From Heteroscillospira sp050943935 (GTDB lineage Bacteria > Bacillota > Clostridia > Oscillospirales > Oscillospiraceae), in NCBI GenBank assembly GCA_050943935.1, contig JBMNQC010000001.1:1-64000 (forward strand): a DNA stretch of 64,000 nucleotides, in the 5' to 3' direction. The translations under genes and the position numbers were made by a program. Within the stretch, counting starts at the first letter, position 1. Each line of letters starts with the position of its first letter. The notes below the pieces were generated by a model. It had not been told where the DNA came from and ran no database searches. It saw only the letters and a program-made list of their open reading frames with translations. Below are positions 31,378 through 40,891 of this stretch, in pieces.

Positions 31378-34017
31378 TTAAAGTCCGAGTTTCTCGGCTA
31401 CAAAGTTGTCCACAGCGGCCATTGCGTCATCCAGCTTCAGCACATCGGTGCCGCCGCCCATGGCGCTGTCAGGCTTGCCGCCGCCCCGTCCACCGCAGAT
31501 GGGGACTATGGCCTTGATGATATCTCCGGCCTTGACGCCCCTGGCGATGGCCTCCTTGCCGCAGACAGCAAGCATGGAGATCTTTCCGCCGTTGATGGCC
31601 GCGAACACGGCCACGGCGCTCTCGTCGCGCTCACGGACCATATCGCCCATGCGGCGCAGCTCGTTTGGCTCCACATCGCTGCGGGTGACGGTGAGGACAT
31701 TGAGTCCGCCTATCTTCTTGGCGGCGAACAGGAAACGCTCTATCTCACCGCTCATGAGCTGGTCGCGCATTTTCTCCATCTGGCGGCGGTTGTCTCTCAG
31801 CTCGCCCATGACGGCCTCGGCCTTCTCGCGCAGCTCTCCGGGCTTGGTCTTGAGAACGGCCGCAGCCTCAAACAGCATGGCCTGGTTGCGGTTCATGGTT
31901 TCCAGGGACACAAGGCCGGTGGTGGCCTCTATACGGCGCACGCCGGAGGCAACGGAGAACTCGCTGGTGATATGGAACACGCCGACCTTGGCGGTGTTGT
32001 CCAGATGGGTGCCACCGCAGAACTCCACGGAGTAGCCGCTGCCCATATCCACCACGCGAACGGTATCGCCGTACTTTTCGCCGAAGAGAGCAATAGCTCC
32101 GCGCTTCTTGGCCTCTTCAATCGGCAGCACGTCTGTATGGATATCATAGCCCTCCAGGATGGCGGAGTTTACCATGGCGTTGACCTGAGCCAGCTCCTCG
32201 CTGGTCATGGCGGAGAAGTGGGTGAAGTCGAAGCGGAGCCTGTCCGGCTCGACCAGAGAACCGGCCTGGCGGACATGGTCGCCCAGGACGGTGCGCAGAG
32301 CCTTATCCAGCAGGTGGGTGGCGCTGTGGGCGCGCATAACTGCCTTGCGGCGCTTCTCATCTATTGTAACGCTGACGGTATCGCCCAGCTTCATCATGCC
32401 GGAGCGCATAACGCCGTAGTGCATGAACTTGCCGCCCTTGTTCTTCTGTACGTTGGTGACGGCGAAAACGCCGTTTTCGGTGGTGATAGTGCCGTGGTCG
32501 GCTACCTGGCCGCCCATTTCGGCATACATAACCGTCTTGTCCAAAACCAGTATGGCCTCGGAACCGGCGGCTATCTCATCGCGCAGCTCATCCTCTGCAA
32601 CTATGGCCAGTATCTTGCCCTCGCTGGTCTTGTGCTCATAGCCCACGAACTCGGTCTCGGGCATATCCTTACCGAACTCTATACCGGCCCAACCAAGGTC
32701 GCCCAGAGCCTCGCGGGCCTTGCGTGCGCGCTCCTTCTGCTCTTCCATGAGCTTATCAAAGCCGTCCTTGTCCACGCTCATGCCCTCATCCTCAGCCATC
32801 TCGATGGTCAGGTCTATGGGGAAGCCGTAGGTATCGTAGAGCTTAAAGGCGTCGGCGCCGGAGAAGGTCTGCTCCCCCGCGGCCTTATGGCCGGATAGCA
32901 TCTCATCGTAAATCTTCATGCCGGAGTCGATGGTCTTGGCAAAGTTCTCTTCCTCGGTGCGAATGACCTTGGTGATATAATCCTGACGCTCCTTCAGCTC
33001 GGGGTAGGCGCCCTCGTTCTCATGCACAACAGTATCGCAGACCTCATAGAGGAAGGGCTCGTTCACGCCAAGGAGCTTGCCGTGGCGGGCTGCCCGGCGG
33101 AGCAGCCGGCGCAGAACATAGCCGCGTCCCTCGTTTGAGGGCAGAACGCCGTCGCATATCATGAAGGTGGAGCTGCGGATATGGTCGGTGATGACGCGCA
33201 GGGAGATATCGGTCTTTGCGCTCTCGCCGTAGTGGGCGCCGGTGATTTGGCTGACTCTGCGGGTGATGTTCATAACGGTATCCACATCGAACAGGCTGTC
33301 CACATCCTGGCAAACAACAGCCAGACGCTCAAGACCCATGCCGGTATCGATGTTCTTCTGAACAAGGTCGGTATAGTTGCCCTCACCGTCGTTATTGAAC
33401 TGGGTGAACACGTTGTTCCAGACCTCTATATAGCGGTCGCACTCGCAGCCCACGGTGCAGCCGGGCTGACCGCAGCCGTACTTCTCTCCGCGGTCATAGT
33501 AAATCTCGGAACAGGGACCGCAGGGACCGGAGCCGTGCTCCCAGAAGTTGTCGCCCTTGCCGAAGCGGAATATCCTGTCGGCGGGGATGCCTATTTCATC
33601 GTGCCAGATGTGGAAGGCCTCCTCATCGTTCTCATAGATAGATGGATACAGGCGGCCGGCGTCCAGCTTGACCACCTGAGTGAGGAACTCCCAGGACCAG
33701 GAAATGGCCTCGCGCTTGAAGTAGTCCCCAAAGGAGAAATTGCCCAGCATCTCAAAATAGGTGCCGTGGCGGGCGGTGTGGCCGATATTCTCAATATCGC
33801 CGGTACGGATGCACTTCTGGCAGGTGGTAACGCGGCGGCGGGGAGGCTCCTGCTCGCCGGTGAACCAGGGCTTCATGGGAGCCATGCCGGAGTTTATGAG
33901 CAGAAGAGACGCATCGTTCTGGGGGATGAGTGAAAAGCTTGGCAGGCGGAGGTGTCCCTTGCTTTCAAAGAAGGTAAGAAACATTTCACGCAGCTGATTA
34001 AGTCCGTAGTATGGCAT
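31378..34017 (-). CDS. alaS: Alanine--tRNA ligase
   Basis: 879 residues from ATG 34017 (SD GGAGTGA). Class II catalytic core at the N-terminus (LREMFLTFFESKGH, NSGMAPMKPWF, TCQKCIRTGDIENIG, GNFSFGDYFK), editing domain with zinc-binding HSATHLLDKAL and FCGGTHLDNTAKVG, and C-terminal DHHA1-like region with GGRGGGKPDSAMGGG. Charges tRNA-Ala and deacylates Ser/Gly mischarges. No T-box precedes it here. Confidence 0.98.
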   Translation of the reverse strand: MPYYGLNQLREMFLTFFESKGHLRLPSFSLIPQNDASLLLINSGMAPMKPWFTGEQEPPRRRVTTCQKCIRTGDIENIGHTARHGTYFEMLGNFSFGDYFKREAISWSWEFLTQVVKLDAGRLYPSIYENDEEAFHIWHDEIGIPADRIFRFGKGDNFWEHGSGPCGPCSEIYYDRGEKYGCGQPGCTVGCECDRYIEVWNNVFTQFNNDGEGNYTDLVQKNIDTGMGLERLAVVCQDVDSLFDVDTVMNITRRVSQITGAHYGESAKTDISLRVITDHIRSSTFMICDGVLPSNEGRGYVLRRLLRRAARHGKLLGVNEPFLYEVCDTVVHENEGAYPELKERQDYITKVIRTEEENFAKTIDSGMKIYDEMLSGHKAAGEQTFSGADAFKLYDTYGFPIDLTIEMAEDEGMSVDKDGFDKLMEEQKERARKAREALGDLGWAGIEFGKDMPETEFVGYEHKTSEGKILAIVAEDELRDEIAAGSEAILVLDKTVMYAEMGGQVADHGTITTENGVFAVTNVQKNKGGKFMHYGVMRSGMMKLGDTVSVTIDEKRRKAVMRAHSATHLLDKALRTVLGDHVRQAGSLVEPDRLRFDFTHFSAMTSEELAQVNAMVNSAILEGYDIHTDVLPIEEAKKRGAIALFGEKYGDTVRVVDMGSGYSVEFCGGTHLDNTAKVGVFHITSEFSVASGVRRIEATTGLVSLETMNRNQAMLFEAAAVLKTKPGELREKAEAVMGELRDNRRQMEKMRDQLMSGEIERFLFAAKKIGGLNVLTVTRSDVEPNELRRMGDMVRERDESAVAVFAAINGGKISMLAVCGKEAIARGVKAGDIIKAIVPICGGRGGGKPDSAMGGGTDVLKLDDAMAAVDNFVAEKLGL

Positions 34018-34062
34018 AAAAATCACTCCAATTTTTTGTCCTTAGTTTACACAGTACCAATT

Positions 34063-34091
34063 ATTTTAACTTTTTTAGTGCAGAAAGTCAA
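34063..34091 (-). promoter_or_regulatory. alaS promoter
   Basis: TTGACT (34086-34091), 17-bp spacer, TAAAAT (34063-34068). Confidence 0.8.
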
Positions 34092-34168
34092 TAGAACGCG
34101 GCCAGTTCGCAATATACATTTTTCAAAAAACGGTGTATACTGATGAAAAAGGCAAAAAGGAGTAGCGT

Positions 34169-34804
34169 ATGTCAGCCAGATGCTCAGTATGTTATTATGA
34201 TACGGGTCCTGTATCACCGGAAATTGAGGCGCTGCTGCCCGCTTTCCGGCTCCGAGAGCTGGCCACGCTCCCTGCCGACAGGCGCAAACAGGGCGTGCTG
34301 GCAGAGGCGCTGCTGCGTCTGGAGCTGTCACGGCTCAGCGGCACAGCGCCCAAAGAGCATGTAATCCTCCGGGAGAAAGGGAAAAAGCCCTTTTGCAAGA
34401 GCTTTCATTTCAGTCTCAGCCACACCCGGGGCGCGGTGGCCGTATTGGTATCCGATTATGCATGCGGCGCTGACATAGAGCGCATAAGCTCCCCCCGTAT
34501 GCGTGCGGGCAGGCTCTGCTTCACGGCTGACGAATACGCTCTGGCGCAGACTTCGCCAGAGCGCTTCTGGGAGCTGTGGACCCGAAAGGAGGCAATTTTC
34601 AAAGCAGGCATGTGCGGCGATTTCTTCCGCCTGCATGAGCTTGACAGCCTCTCCCATCCCCTGTCTGAGCTGCTGCGCACGGAGGTACGCAATGGCTTCT
34701 GCCTGTCCCTGTGCGGAGCTGCGGATGCGGAGACAGCTTATATCACGGAATTGGAGCTTTCAAAGGCCTTATCTGCCTCAGCCTTTGAAAGCTCAATCAC
34801 CTGA
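34169..34804 (+). CDS. 4'-phosphopantetheinyl transferase (Sfp-type)
   Basis: 211 residues. Core motifs of the superfamily: FHFSLSHTRGAVAVLVSD, GADIERI (Mg2+ site) and FWELWTRKEAIFKA. Transfers phosphopantetheine from CoA to carrier proteins; the Sfp-like size and divergence suggest secondary metabolism or fatty acid carriers. Good SD AAGGAG. -10 TATACT at 34136-34141 with a weak -35. Its last 67 bp overlap the 3' end of the convergent pseudouridine synthase gene. Confidence 0.88.
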   Translation: MSARCSVCYYDTGPVSPEIEALLPAFRLRELATLPADRRKQGVLAEALLRLELSRLSGTAPKEHVILREKGKKPFCKSFHFSLSHTRGAVAVLVSDYACGADIERISSPRMRAGRLCFTADEYALAQTSPERFWELWTRKEAIFKAGMCGDFFRLHELDSLSHPLSELLRTEVRNGFCLSLCGAADAETAYITELELSKALSASAFESSIT

Positions 34805-35463
34805 CCCTCCGGCAGGCTCTCCGGCAGCGCCAGCGCGCCTATGGATACGCGTCTAAGCTCCGTGACATACTTGCCACAGGCGGCCAGCATACGGCGAACC
34901 TGGTGGTATTTACCCTCACAGATAGTGACCCTGGCCAGCTGCGGCTCCAGTATATCCAGCTTTCCGGGCAGGCACAGGGTACCGTCGCCCAGCGCCAGCC
35001 CGGCGGCAAAGCGCGAAATATCGGCCTCCTCCAAAGGAGCGTCTACGCGGGCGATATACACCTTATACACCTGCTTTTTCGGGGAAATCACCCGGTGGGC
35101 GTAGTCGCCGTCGTTGGTGAGCAGAAGGAGGCCGGTGGTGTCCTTGTCAAGGCGGCCCACGGGAAAAAGGCCCAGTCTCCGCTGCTCAGGTGTGAGCAGG
35201 TCAATGACGGTTTTCTGGCTTGTGTCCTCTGTGGCGGTTATTACTCCAAGGGGCTTATTCAGCAGAAAATATCTCTCTCCGGAAGCGAGGACGGCTTTGC
35301 CGTCCGCTGTGACCTCGGCGGTGCCGGGGTCTATTTTTGTATCTCCCGCACGGCACACGGAGCCGTTGAGAATAACTCTTCCGGCTTTAAGCAGCTCCTT
35401 AGCCTCACGGCGTGAGACCATCCCCGAGTCTGACAGGAACTTATCCAGGCGTATCATTGGCAT
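34738..35463 (-). CDS. RsuA-family pseudouridine synthase
   Basis: 241 residues. N-terminal S4 domain (RLDKFLSDSGMVSRREAKELLKAGRVILNG), then catalytic domain with YFLLNKPLGVI, LFPVGRLDKDTTGLLLLTNDG (catalytic Asp) and EGKYHQVRRMLAACG. RsuA/RluB/RluE branch; likely modifies 16S rRNA, but rRNA target cannot be assigned. GAGGTG SD. Overlaps the phosphopantetheinyl transferase gene tail-to-tail by 67 bp. Confidence 0.93.
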   Translation of the reverse strand: MPMIRLDKFLSDSGMVSRREAKELLKAGRVILNGSVCRAGDTKIDPGTAEVTADGKAVLASGERYFLLNKPLGVITATEDTSQKTVIDLLTPEQRRLGLFPVGRLDKDTTGLLLLTNDGDYAHRVISPKKQVYKVYIARVDAPLEEADISRFAAGLALGDGTLCLPGKLDILEPQLARVTICEGKYHQVRRMLAACGKYVTELRRVSIGALALPESLPEGQVIELSKAEADKAFESSNSVI

Positions 35464-35526
35464 TTTTTCACCTCAAAAGCATAGTTGTCCCTCCCGGCGA
35501 ATAGGCTGTTTCGGGGAGGGGATACA

Positions 35527-35976
35527 ATGTATTTTGTAACAGTTAAATTCAACCGCCGCACAGCCGTGGCCATTATTGTGGCCGCAGCGCTTGTGCTGCT
35601 GGCGCTAATCTTTCTGTTCAGCGGTCCAGACAGTCAAAGCGCTTTCCGCAGCGCTAAATTGGAGACAAGGGAGCAGCGTGTGGAATTTCTGAAGGAGCTG
35701 GGCTGGGAGGCACAGCCGGAGTCGGAGACTGAGAAAACCGTGCTGATCCCCCGGGAGTTCACAGGCGTATATCAGGAATACAACAGGCTCCAGGAGGAGC
35801 AGGGCTTTGACCTGAGGGAGTACATAGGCACGGAGGTACAGGTGTACTCATATATTATCACAAACTACAAGAGCAGCGACACGGTAGTGGCAACGCTGTA
35901 TACCTGCAAGGGCCGCCTCATAGCCGGAGATATCCATTCCACAACGCTCAGCGGCTTTATGCACGGGCTGAAGTGA
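35527..35976 (+). CDS. DUF4830-like membrane-anchored protein
   Basis: 149 residues; GGGGAGGGG SD before ATG 35527. One N-terminal membrane helix (about 11-31, AVAIIVAAALVLLALIFLF), then an extracellular domain with VEFLKELGWEAQPE and a C-terminal YTCKGRLIAGDI. This arrangement matches DUF4830 proteins of Clostridia, function unknown. Divergent from the pseudouridine synthase gene. Confidence 0.75.
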   Translation: MYFVTVKFNRRTAVAIIVAAALVLLALIFLFSGPDSQSAFRSAKLETREQRVEFLKELGWEAQPESETEKTVLIPREFTGVYQEYNRLQEEQGFDLREYIGTEVQVYSYIITNYKSSDTVVATLYTCKGRLIAGDIHSTTLSGFMHGLK

Positions 35977-36090
35977 TTCTCTCATAAAACGGCCCGGCAG
36001 TCAAGGTGCAGCAAATTTGTGCAAAGGGAATTTGTAAGATTAGACCCTTCCGGCTCAGCGGAGCCACCGTCCCTGCTATGGGAGGAAGAT

Positions 36091-36122
36091 AAATACGGGC
36101 GCTCGGATGAGCGCCCGTATTT
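36091..36122 (+). terminator. Terminator of DUF4830 gene
   Basis: AAATACGGGCGCT/AGCGCCCGTATTT stem, loop CGGATG. Confidence 0.75.
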
Positions 36123-36124
36123 GC

Positions 36125-36157
36125 ATAAAAACAGGGCACAGCTTACGCTGTGCCCTG
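36125..36157 (-). terminator. tuf (str operon) terminator
   Basis: CAGGGCACAGC/GCTGTGCCCTG stem with loop TTAC, and on the minus strand a following TTTTTAT. Confidence 0.9.
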
Positions 36158-36168
36158 CGGAGTATTAA

Positions 36169-37368
36169 TTACTCGTTGATGCCGATAACAACACCGGAAC
36201 CGACGGTACGGCCGCCCTCGCGGATAGCGAAACGCAGACCGGGCTCGATAGCGATGGGGGTGATCAGCTCAACATCCATGTCGACGTTGTCGCCGGGCAT
36301 GCACATCTCGGTGCCCTCGGGCAGGGAGATAACACCGGTAACGTCGGTGGTACGGAAGTAGAACTGGGGACGATAGTTGTTGAAGAAGGGGGTGTGACGG
36401 CCACCCTCGTCCTTGGACAGGACATAAACCTGGCCCTTGAACTTGGTGTGGGGGTGAATGGTCTTGGGAGCAGCCAGAACCTGGCCACGCTCAACATCCT
36501 TCTTGGCAACGCCGCGGAGCAGGCAGCCGACGTTATCACCGGCCTCGGCGAACTCCAGGGTCTTGTGGAACATCTCGGTACCGGTAACAACGGTCTCGGT
36601 GGTGGGCTTAATGCCGACGATCTCAACCTTGTCGCCAACCTTGACAACGCCACGCTCCACACGGCCGGTGGTAACGGTACCACGACCGGAGATGGTGAAG
36701 ACGTCCTCGATGGGCATCAGGAAAGGCTGGTCAGCCTTGCGCTCGGGAGTGGGGATGTAGCTGTCAACAGCGTCCATCAGCTCCTTGATGCAGGCATACT
36801 CGGGGGCGTTGGGATCGTTGGACTCGGAAATCAGAGCGTTCAGAGCGGAACCCTTGATGACGGGGATATCGTCGCCGGGGAACTCGTAGGTGCTCAGCAG
36901 CTCACGGATCTCCATCTCGACCAGCTCCAGCAGCTCCTCATCGTCAACCAGGTCAGCCTTGTTCATGAAAACAACCATGGCGGGCACGCCAACCTGACGG
37001 GCCAGCAGGATGTGCTCACGGGTCTGAGCCATGGGGCCGTCGGTAGAAGCGATAACCAGGATAGCGCCGTCCATCTGAGCAGCACCGGTGATCATGTTCT
37101 TGATATAGTCGGCGTGGCCGGGGCAGTCAACGTGGGCATAGTGACGAGCAGCAGTCTCGTACTCAACGTGAGTGGTGTTGATGGTGATACCACGCTCGCG
37201 CTCCTCGGGAGCCTTATCGATGCTGGAATAATCCTCAAACTCAGCGCCGCCCTGCATTGCCAGGTACTTGGTGATAGCAGCGGTAAGAGTGGTCTTGCCG
37301 TGGTCAACGTGGCCGATGGTGCCGATGTTGACATGGGGCTTGGTGCGGTTAAACATTTGCTTAGCCAT
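36169..37368 (-). CDS. tuf: Elongation factor Tu
   Basis: 399 residues. GTPase motifs GHVDHGKT, DCPGHADY and NKADL; domain 2 start FTISGRGTVTTGRVERG. Delivers aminoacyl-tRNA to the ribosome. Last gene of the rpsL-rpsG-fusA-tuf operon, 77 bp after fusA, with AAGGAGGAAG SD. Confidence 0.99.
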   Translation of the reverse strand: MAKQMFNRTKPHVNIGTIGHVDHGKTTLTAAITKYLAMQGGAEFEDYSSIDKAPEERERGITINTTHVEYETAARHYAHVDCPGHADYIKNMITGAAQMDGAILVIASTDGPMAQTREHILLARQVGVPAMVVFMNKADLVDDEELLELVEMEIRELLSTYEFPGDDIPVIKGSALNALISESNDPNAPEYACIKELMDAVDSYIPTPERKADQPFLMPIEDVFTISGRGTVTTGRVERGVVKVGDKVEIVGIKPTTETVVTGTEMFHKTLEFAEAGDNVGCLLRGVAKKDVERGQVLAAPKTIHPHTKFKGQVYVLSKDEGGRHTPFFNNYRPQFYFRTTDVTGVISLPEGTEMCMPGDNVDMDVELITPIAIEPGLRFAIREGGRTVGSGVVIGINE

Positions 37369-37445
37369 GATTAACTTCCTCCTTAGTAATTGGGGTTTTA
37401 AGTGAATTTATTTTATCTTATTTGGACGCTCTTTGCAAGAGAAAT

Positions 37446-39545
37446 TTACTTCTTTGCGCGTGCGCCCACAATCTGCTCCTGCAGAGACTTGGGCAGCTCA
37501 ACATAGTGGCTGGGCTCCATGCTGTAGTTGGCACGGCCCTGGGTCTTGCTTCGCAGATCGGTTGCGTAACCGAACATGGAGCTCAGAGGCACGTTGGCCT
37601 CGATGCTCACAGCGCCGTTGCGCATCTCGTTGCCGAGAATCTGGCCGCGGCGGGCGTTGATATCGCCCATGACGTCGCCCATGTACTCATCGGGGGCGGT
37701 GACAACCACCTTCATGATGGGCTCAAGCAGGACGGGATCAGCCTTGGCGCAGGCCTCCTTGAAGGCCATGGAGCCGGCAATCTTAAACGCCATTTCAGAG
37801 GAGTCGACCTCGTGGAAAGAACCATCAAAGAGGTTGACCTTAACGTCAACAACCTGATAGCCTGCCAGGATACCGGACTGCATAGCGCCCTGAATACCCT
37901 GATCGACAGCGGGGATATACTCCTTGGGGATAGCGCCGCCGGTGATGCCGTTGATGAACTCATAGCCCTTGCCGCTCTCATTGGGCTCAATGGTGAGCTT
38001 AACGTGGGCGAACTGGCCCTTACCGCCGGACTGGCGGGCATAGCGGGTATCAACGGTAGCGGACTTGCGGATGGTCTCCTTGTAGGAAACCTGGGGCTTA
38101 CCGACATTGGCCTCGACCTTGTACTCACGGAGCAGACGGTCGACAATGATCTCCAGGTGGAGCTCGCCCATACCGGCAATGATGGTCTGACCGGTCTCCT
38201 CATCGGTGTAGGTCTTGAAGGTTGGGTCTTCCTCAGCCAGCTTGGCCAGAGCGATACCCATCTTCTCCTGACCAGCCTTGGTCTTAGGCTCGATGGCAAC
38301 GCGGATAACGGGCTCGGGGAACTCCATGGACTCCAGAATGATGGGAGCCTTCTCGTCGCACAGGGTATCGCCGGTGGTGGAGTTCTTCAGGCCGACAACG
38401 GCTGCGATATCGCCGGAGTATACCATCTCGATATCCTCACGGTGGTTGGCGTGCATCTGCAGGATACGGCCGATACGCTCGCGCTGGTTCTTGGTGCTGT
38501 TGAGCACGGAGGTACCGGTGGCGAGGGTGCCGGAGTAAACGCGGATGAAGCTCAGGCGGCCAACATAGGGGTCGGTCATAATCTTGAAGGCCAGAGCGGA
38601 GAAGGGAGCGCTGTCATCTGCGTGACGGGCCTCTTCCTCGTCGGTCTTGGGGTTCACGCCCTTGATGGACTCGATATCCAGAGGAGAGGGCATGTAATCA
38701 ACAATAGCGTCAAGCAGCTTCTGAACGCCCTTGTTCTTATAAGAGGTTCCGCAGACAACGGGAACGAACTTGTTCTCGATGGTACCCTTGCGGATAGCCT
38801 TGCGGATAAGCTCTGCGGGGATGGGCTGCTCCTCAAGAGCAAGCTCCATTATCTCGTCATCCAGGTCGGAAACGGCGTCAATAAGCTTGGTGCGGTACTC
38901 CTGGGCCAGCTCCATCATATCCGCGGGGATTTCCTCCACGCGCATATCCTTACCCATCTCATCATAGTAGATGTCGGAGTCCATGTCGATGAGGTCGATA
39001 ATGCCGCGGAAAGTATCCTCAGCGCCTATGGGCAGCTGAATGGGAACCGCGTTGCACTTCAGACGCTCGTCAATCATGCGCAGAACATTGTAGAAATCGG
39101 CGCCCATGATATCCATCTTGTTGACGTAAATCATGCGGGGAACCTTATAGGTGTCGGCCTGTCTCCAAACGGTCTCGGACTGGGGCTCAACGCCGCCCTT
39201 GGCGCACATAACGGTAACGGAACCGTCCAGCACGCGGAGGGAACGCTCCACCTCAACGGTGAAGTCGACGTGGCCCGGGGTGTCGATGATGTTCAGGCGG
39301 GTCTTGGGGAACTGGTTGGCGCTTCCCTGCCAGAAGCAGGTGGTAGCGGCGGAAGTAATGGTGATTCCGCGCTCCTGCTCCTGAGCCATGAAGTCCATGG
39401 TGGCGGTACCGTCGTGGGTCTCACCTATTTTGTAGTTTACACCGGTGTAATAGAGGATACGCTCAGTCGTGGTGGTCTTACCAGCATCGATGTGAGCCAT
39501 GATACCAATATTTCTGGTGTTTTCAAGTGAAATCTGTCTAGGCAT
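37446..39545 (-). CDS. fusA: Elongation factor G
   Basis: 699 residues, five domains. GTP motifs AHIDAGKTTTTERIL, DTPGHVDF and NKMD; domain II with RVYSGTLATG; domain IV with PNESGKGYEF. Catalyses translocation. 18 bp after rpsG. Confidence 0.99.
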   Translation of the reverse strand: MPRQISLENTRNIGIMAHIDAGKTTTTERILYYTGVNYKIGETHDGTATMDFMAQEQERGITITSAATTCFWQGSANQFPKTRLNIIDTPGHVDFTVEVERSLRVLDGSVTVMCAKGGVEPQSETVWRQADTYKVPRMIYVNKMDIMGADFYNVLRMIDERLKCNAVPIQLPIGAEDTFRGIIDLIDMDSDIYYDEMGKDMRVEEIPADMMELAQEYRTKLIDAVSDLDDEIMELALEEQPIPAELIRKAIRKGTIENKFVPVVCGTSYKNKGVQKLLDAIVDYMPSPLDIESIKGVNPKTDEEEARHADDSAPFSALAFKIMTDPYVGRLSFIRVYSGTLATGTSVLNSTKNQRERIGRILQMHANHREDIEMVYSGDIAAVVGLKNSTTGDTLCDEKAPIILESMEFPEPVIRVAIEPKTKAGQEKMGIALAKLAEEDPTFKTYTDEETGQTIIAGMGELHLEIIVDRLLREYKVEANVGKPQVSYKETIRKSATVDTRYARQSGGKGQFAHVKLTIEPNESGKGYEFINGITGGAIPKEYIPAVDQGIQGAMQSGILAGYQVVDVKVNLFDGSFHEVDSSEMAFKIAGSMAFKEACAKADPVLLEPIMKVVVTAPDEYMGDVMGDINARRGQILGNEMRNGAVSIEANVPLSSMFGYATDLRSKTQGRANYSMEPSHYVELPKSLQEQIVGARAKK

Positions 39546-39563
39546 TCCGTACTCTCCTTAAAA

Positions 39564-40034
39564 CTACCAGCGGTAGTGTGCGAAAGCCTTGTTGGACTCG
39601 GCCATCTTGTGAGTATCCTCACGCTTTTTGACAGCGGCACCGGTATTGTTGCAGGCATCCATGATCTCGCCGGCAAGACGCTCTTTCATGGTCTTTTCGC
39701 TGCGCTTGCGGGAATACTCGGTGAGCCAGCGCAGACCCAGGGTCTGACGGCGGGTGGCTCTTACCTCGATGGGAACCTGATAGGTGGCGCCGCCGACACG
39801 GCGAGCCTTGACTTCCAGGGCAGGCATGATGTTGTTGAGAGCCTCGGTGAAAGCCTCCAGGGGCTCCTTACCGGTCTTCTCTTTGATAATGTCGAAAGCA
39901 TCGTACACAACCTTCTGTGCGACGCCTTTCTTACCGTCCAGCATAACACTGTTGACAAGCTTGGTGACTATAACAGAGTTATATACGGGATCGGGGAGTA
40001 TTTCTCTCTTGGGAACGTTACCTCTTCTGGGCAC
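39564..40034 (-). CDS. rpsG: 30S ribosomal protein S7
   Basis: 156 residues from a GTG at 40034; AAGGAGGG lies 7-9 nt upstream and the resulting N-terminus PRRGNVPKREILPDP has the standard length. An ATG at 40052 would overlap the SD. Nucleates the 30S head on 16S rRNA. It is separated from rpsL by 196 bp, unusually long for this pair. Confidence 0.98.
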   Translation of the reverse strand: MPRRGNVPKREILPDPVYNSVIVTKLVNSVMLDGKKGVAQKVVYDAFDIIKEKTGKEPLEAFTEALNNIMPALEVKARRVGGATYQVPIEVRATRRQTLGLRWLTEYSRKRSEKTMKERLAGEIMDACNNTGAAVKKREDTHKMAESNKAFAHYRW

Positions 40035-40230
40035 TATACTTCCCTCCTTCATATTAAAATGATTTTCGCAGGTACTCGTGGTATCCTAAATCTTGCGGCG
40101 GTGGAGCAAGTCCACCGTTCGCGCCGCCGGGTACACCGGCGCACAGCGCGGTGCAGACTTTTATACCCCGTTGCGCCCTGAGGTAATACATATTATATAT
40201 TATCAACAGGGCAAAAATTGCTGTTGGTGT

Positions 40231-40644
40231 TTACTTCTTGGGTCTCTTGGCGCCGTATTTACTGCGGCCCTGCTTACGATTGGCAACGCCCTGAGAGTCG
40301 AGAGCACCGCGGATGATGTGGTAACGCACACCGGGCAGGTCCTTGACACGTCCGCCGCGAACCATAACCACAGAGTGCTCCTGCAGGTTGTGGCCGATAC
40401 CGGGGATGTAGGCAGTTACTTCGTAGCCATTGGTCAGACGAACACGGGCGATCTTACGCAGAGCGGAGTTGGGCTTCTTGGGAGTGGAAGTACGCACCGC
40501 GGTGCACACACCTCTCTTCTGGGGAGAGCTCAGATCGGTCTCGCAGTTCTTCAGGGTGTTCAGACCCTTCTGCATTGCGGGAGAAGCGGACTTATAGGTC
40601 TGCACCTGTCTGCCCTTTCGTACCAGCTGGTTAAAAGTAGGCAT
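40231..40644 (-). CDS. rpsL: 30S ribosomal protein S12
   Basis: 137 residues. Decoding-centre motifs TSTPKKPNSALRK and GGRVKDLPGVRYH retain the Lys residues whose mutation gives streptomycin resistance, so the wild-type form is present. First gene of the str operon, with its own promoter 140 bp upstream. Confidence 0.99.
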   Translation of the reverse strand: MPTFNQLVRKGRQVQTYKSASPAMQKGLNTLKNCETDLSSPQKRGVCTAVRTSTPKKPNSALRKIARVRLTNGYEVTAYIPGIGHNLQEHSVVMVRGGRVKDLPGVRYHIIRGALDSQGVANRKQGRSKYGAKRPKK

Positions 40645-40780
40645 TGTTTTCCTCCTTTCTCAATTTATGTATTTTTGACGGAAATACTTTATAGTATACC
40701 GCAAAAAGCGAAAAAACCGTGTAAAACGCAGGAATTCCGGCAAAATGCGCAGAAATATCCTATCGCTCACACGATTATTT

Positions 40781-40809
40781 ATGATAGCATAAGTTCTGAA
40801 ATTCGTCAA
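40781..40809 (-). promoter_or_regulatory. str operon promoter
   Basis: TTGACG (40804-40809), 17-bp spacer, TATCAT (40781-40786). Leaves a leader of about 130 nt before rpsL. Between it and the upstream gene is a GC-rich hairpin GGGCTCTGC/GCAGAGCCC at 40862-40883. Confidence 0.8.
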
Positions 40810-40891
40810 CTATTTTTGTAAAAAATAGTGTAAAATTTTTGTACTTTATAGGCGCTTCTCCGGGCTCTGCGTATGCAGAGCCCGAGGAGCC

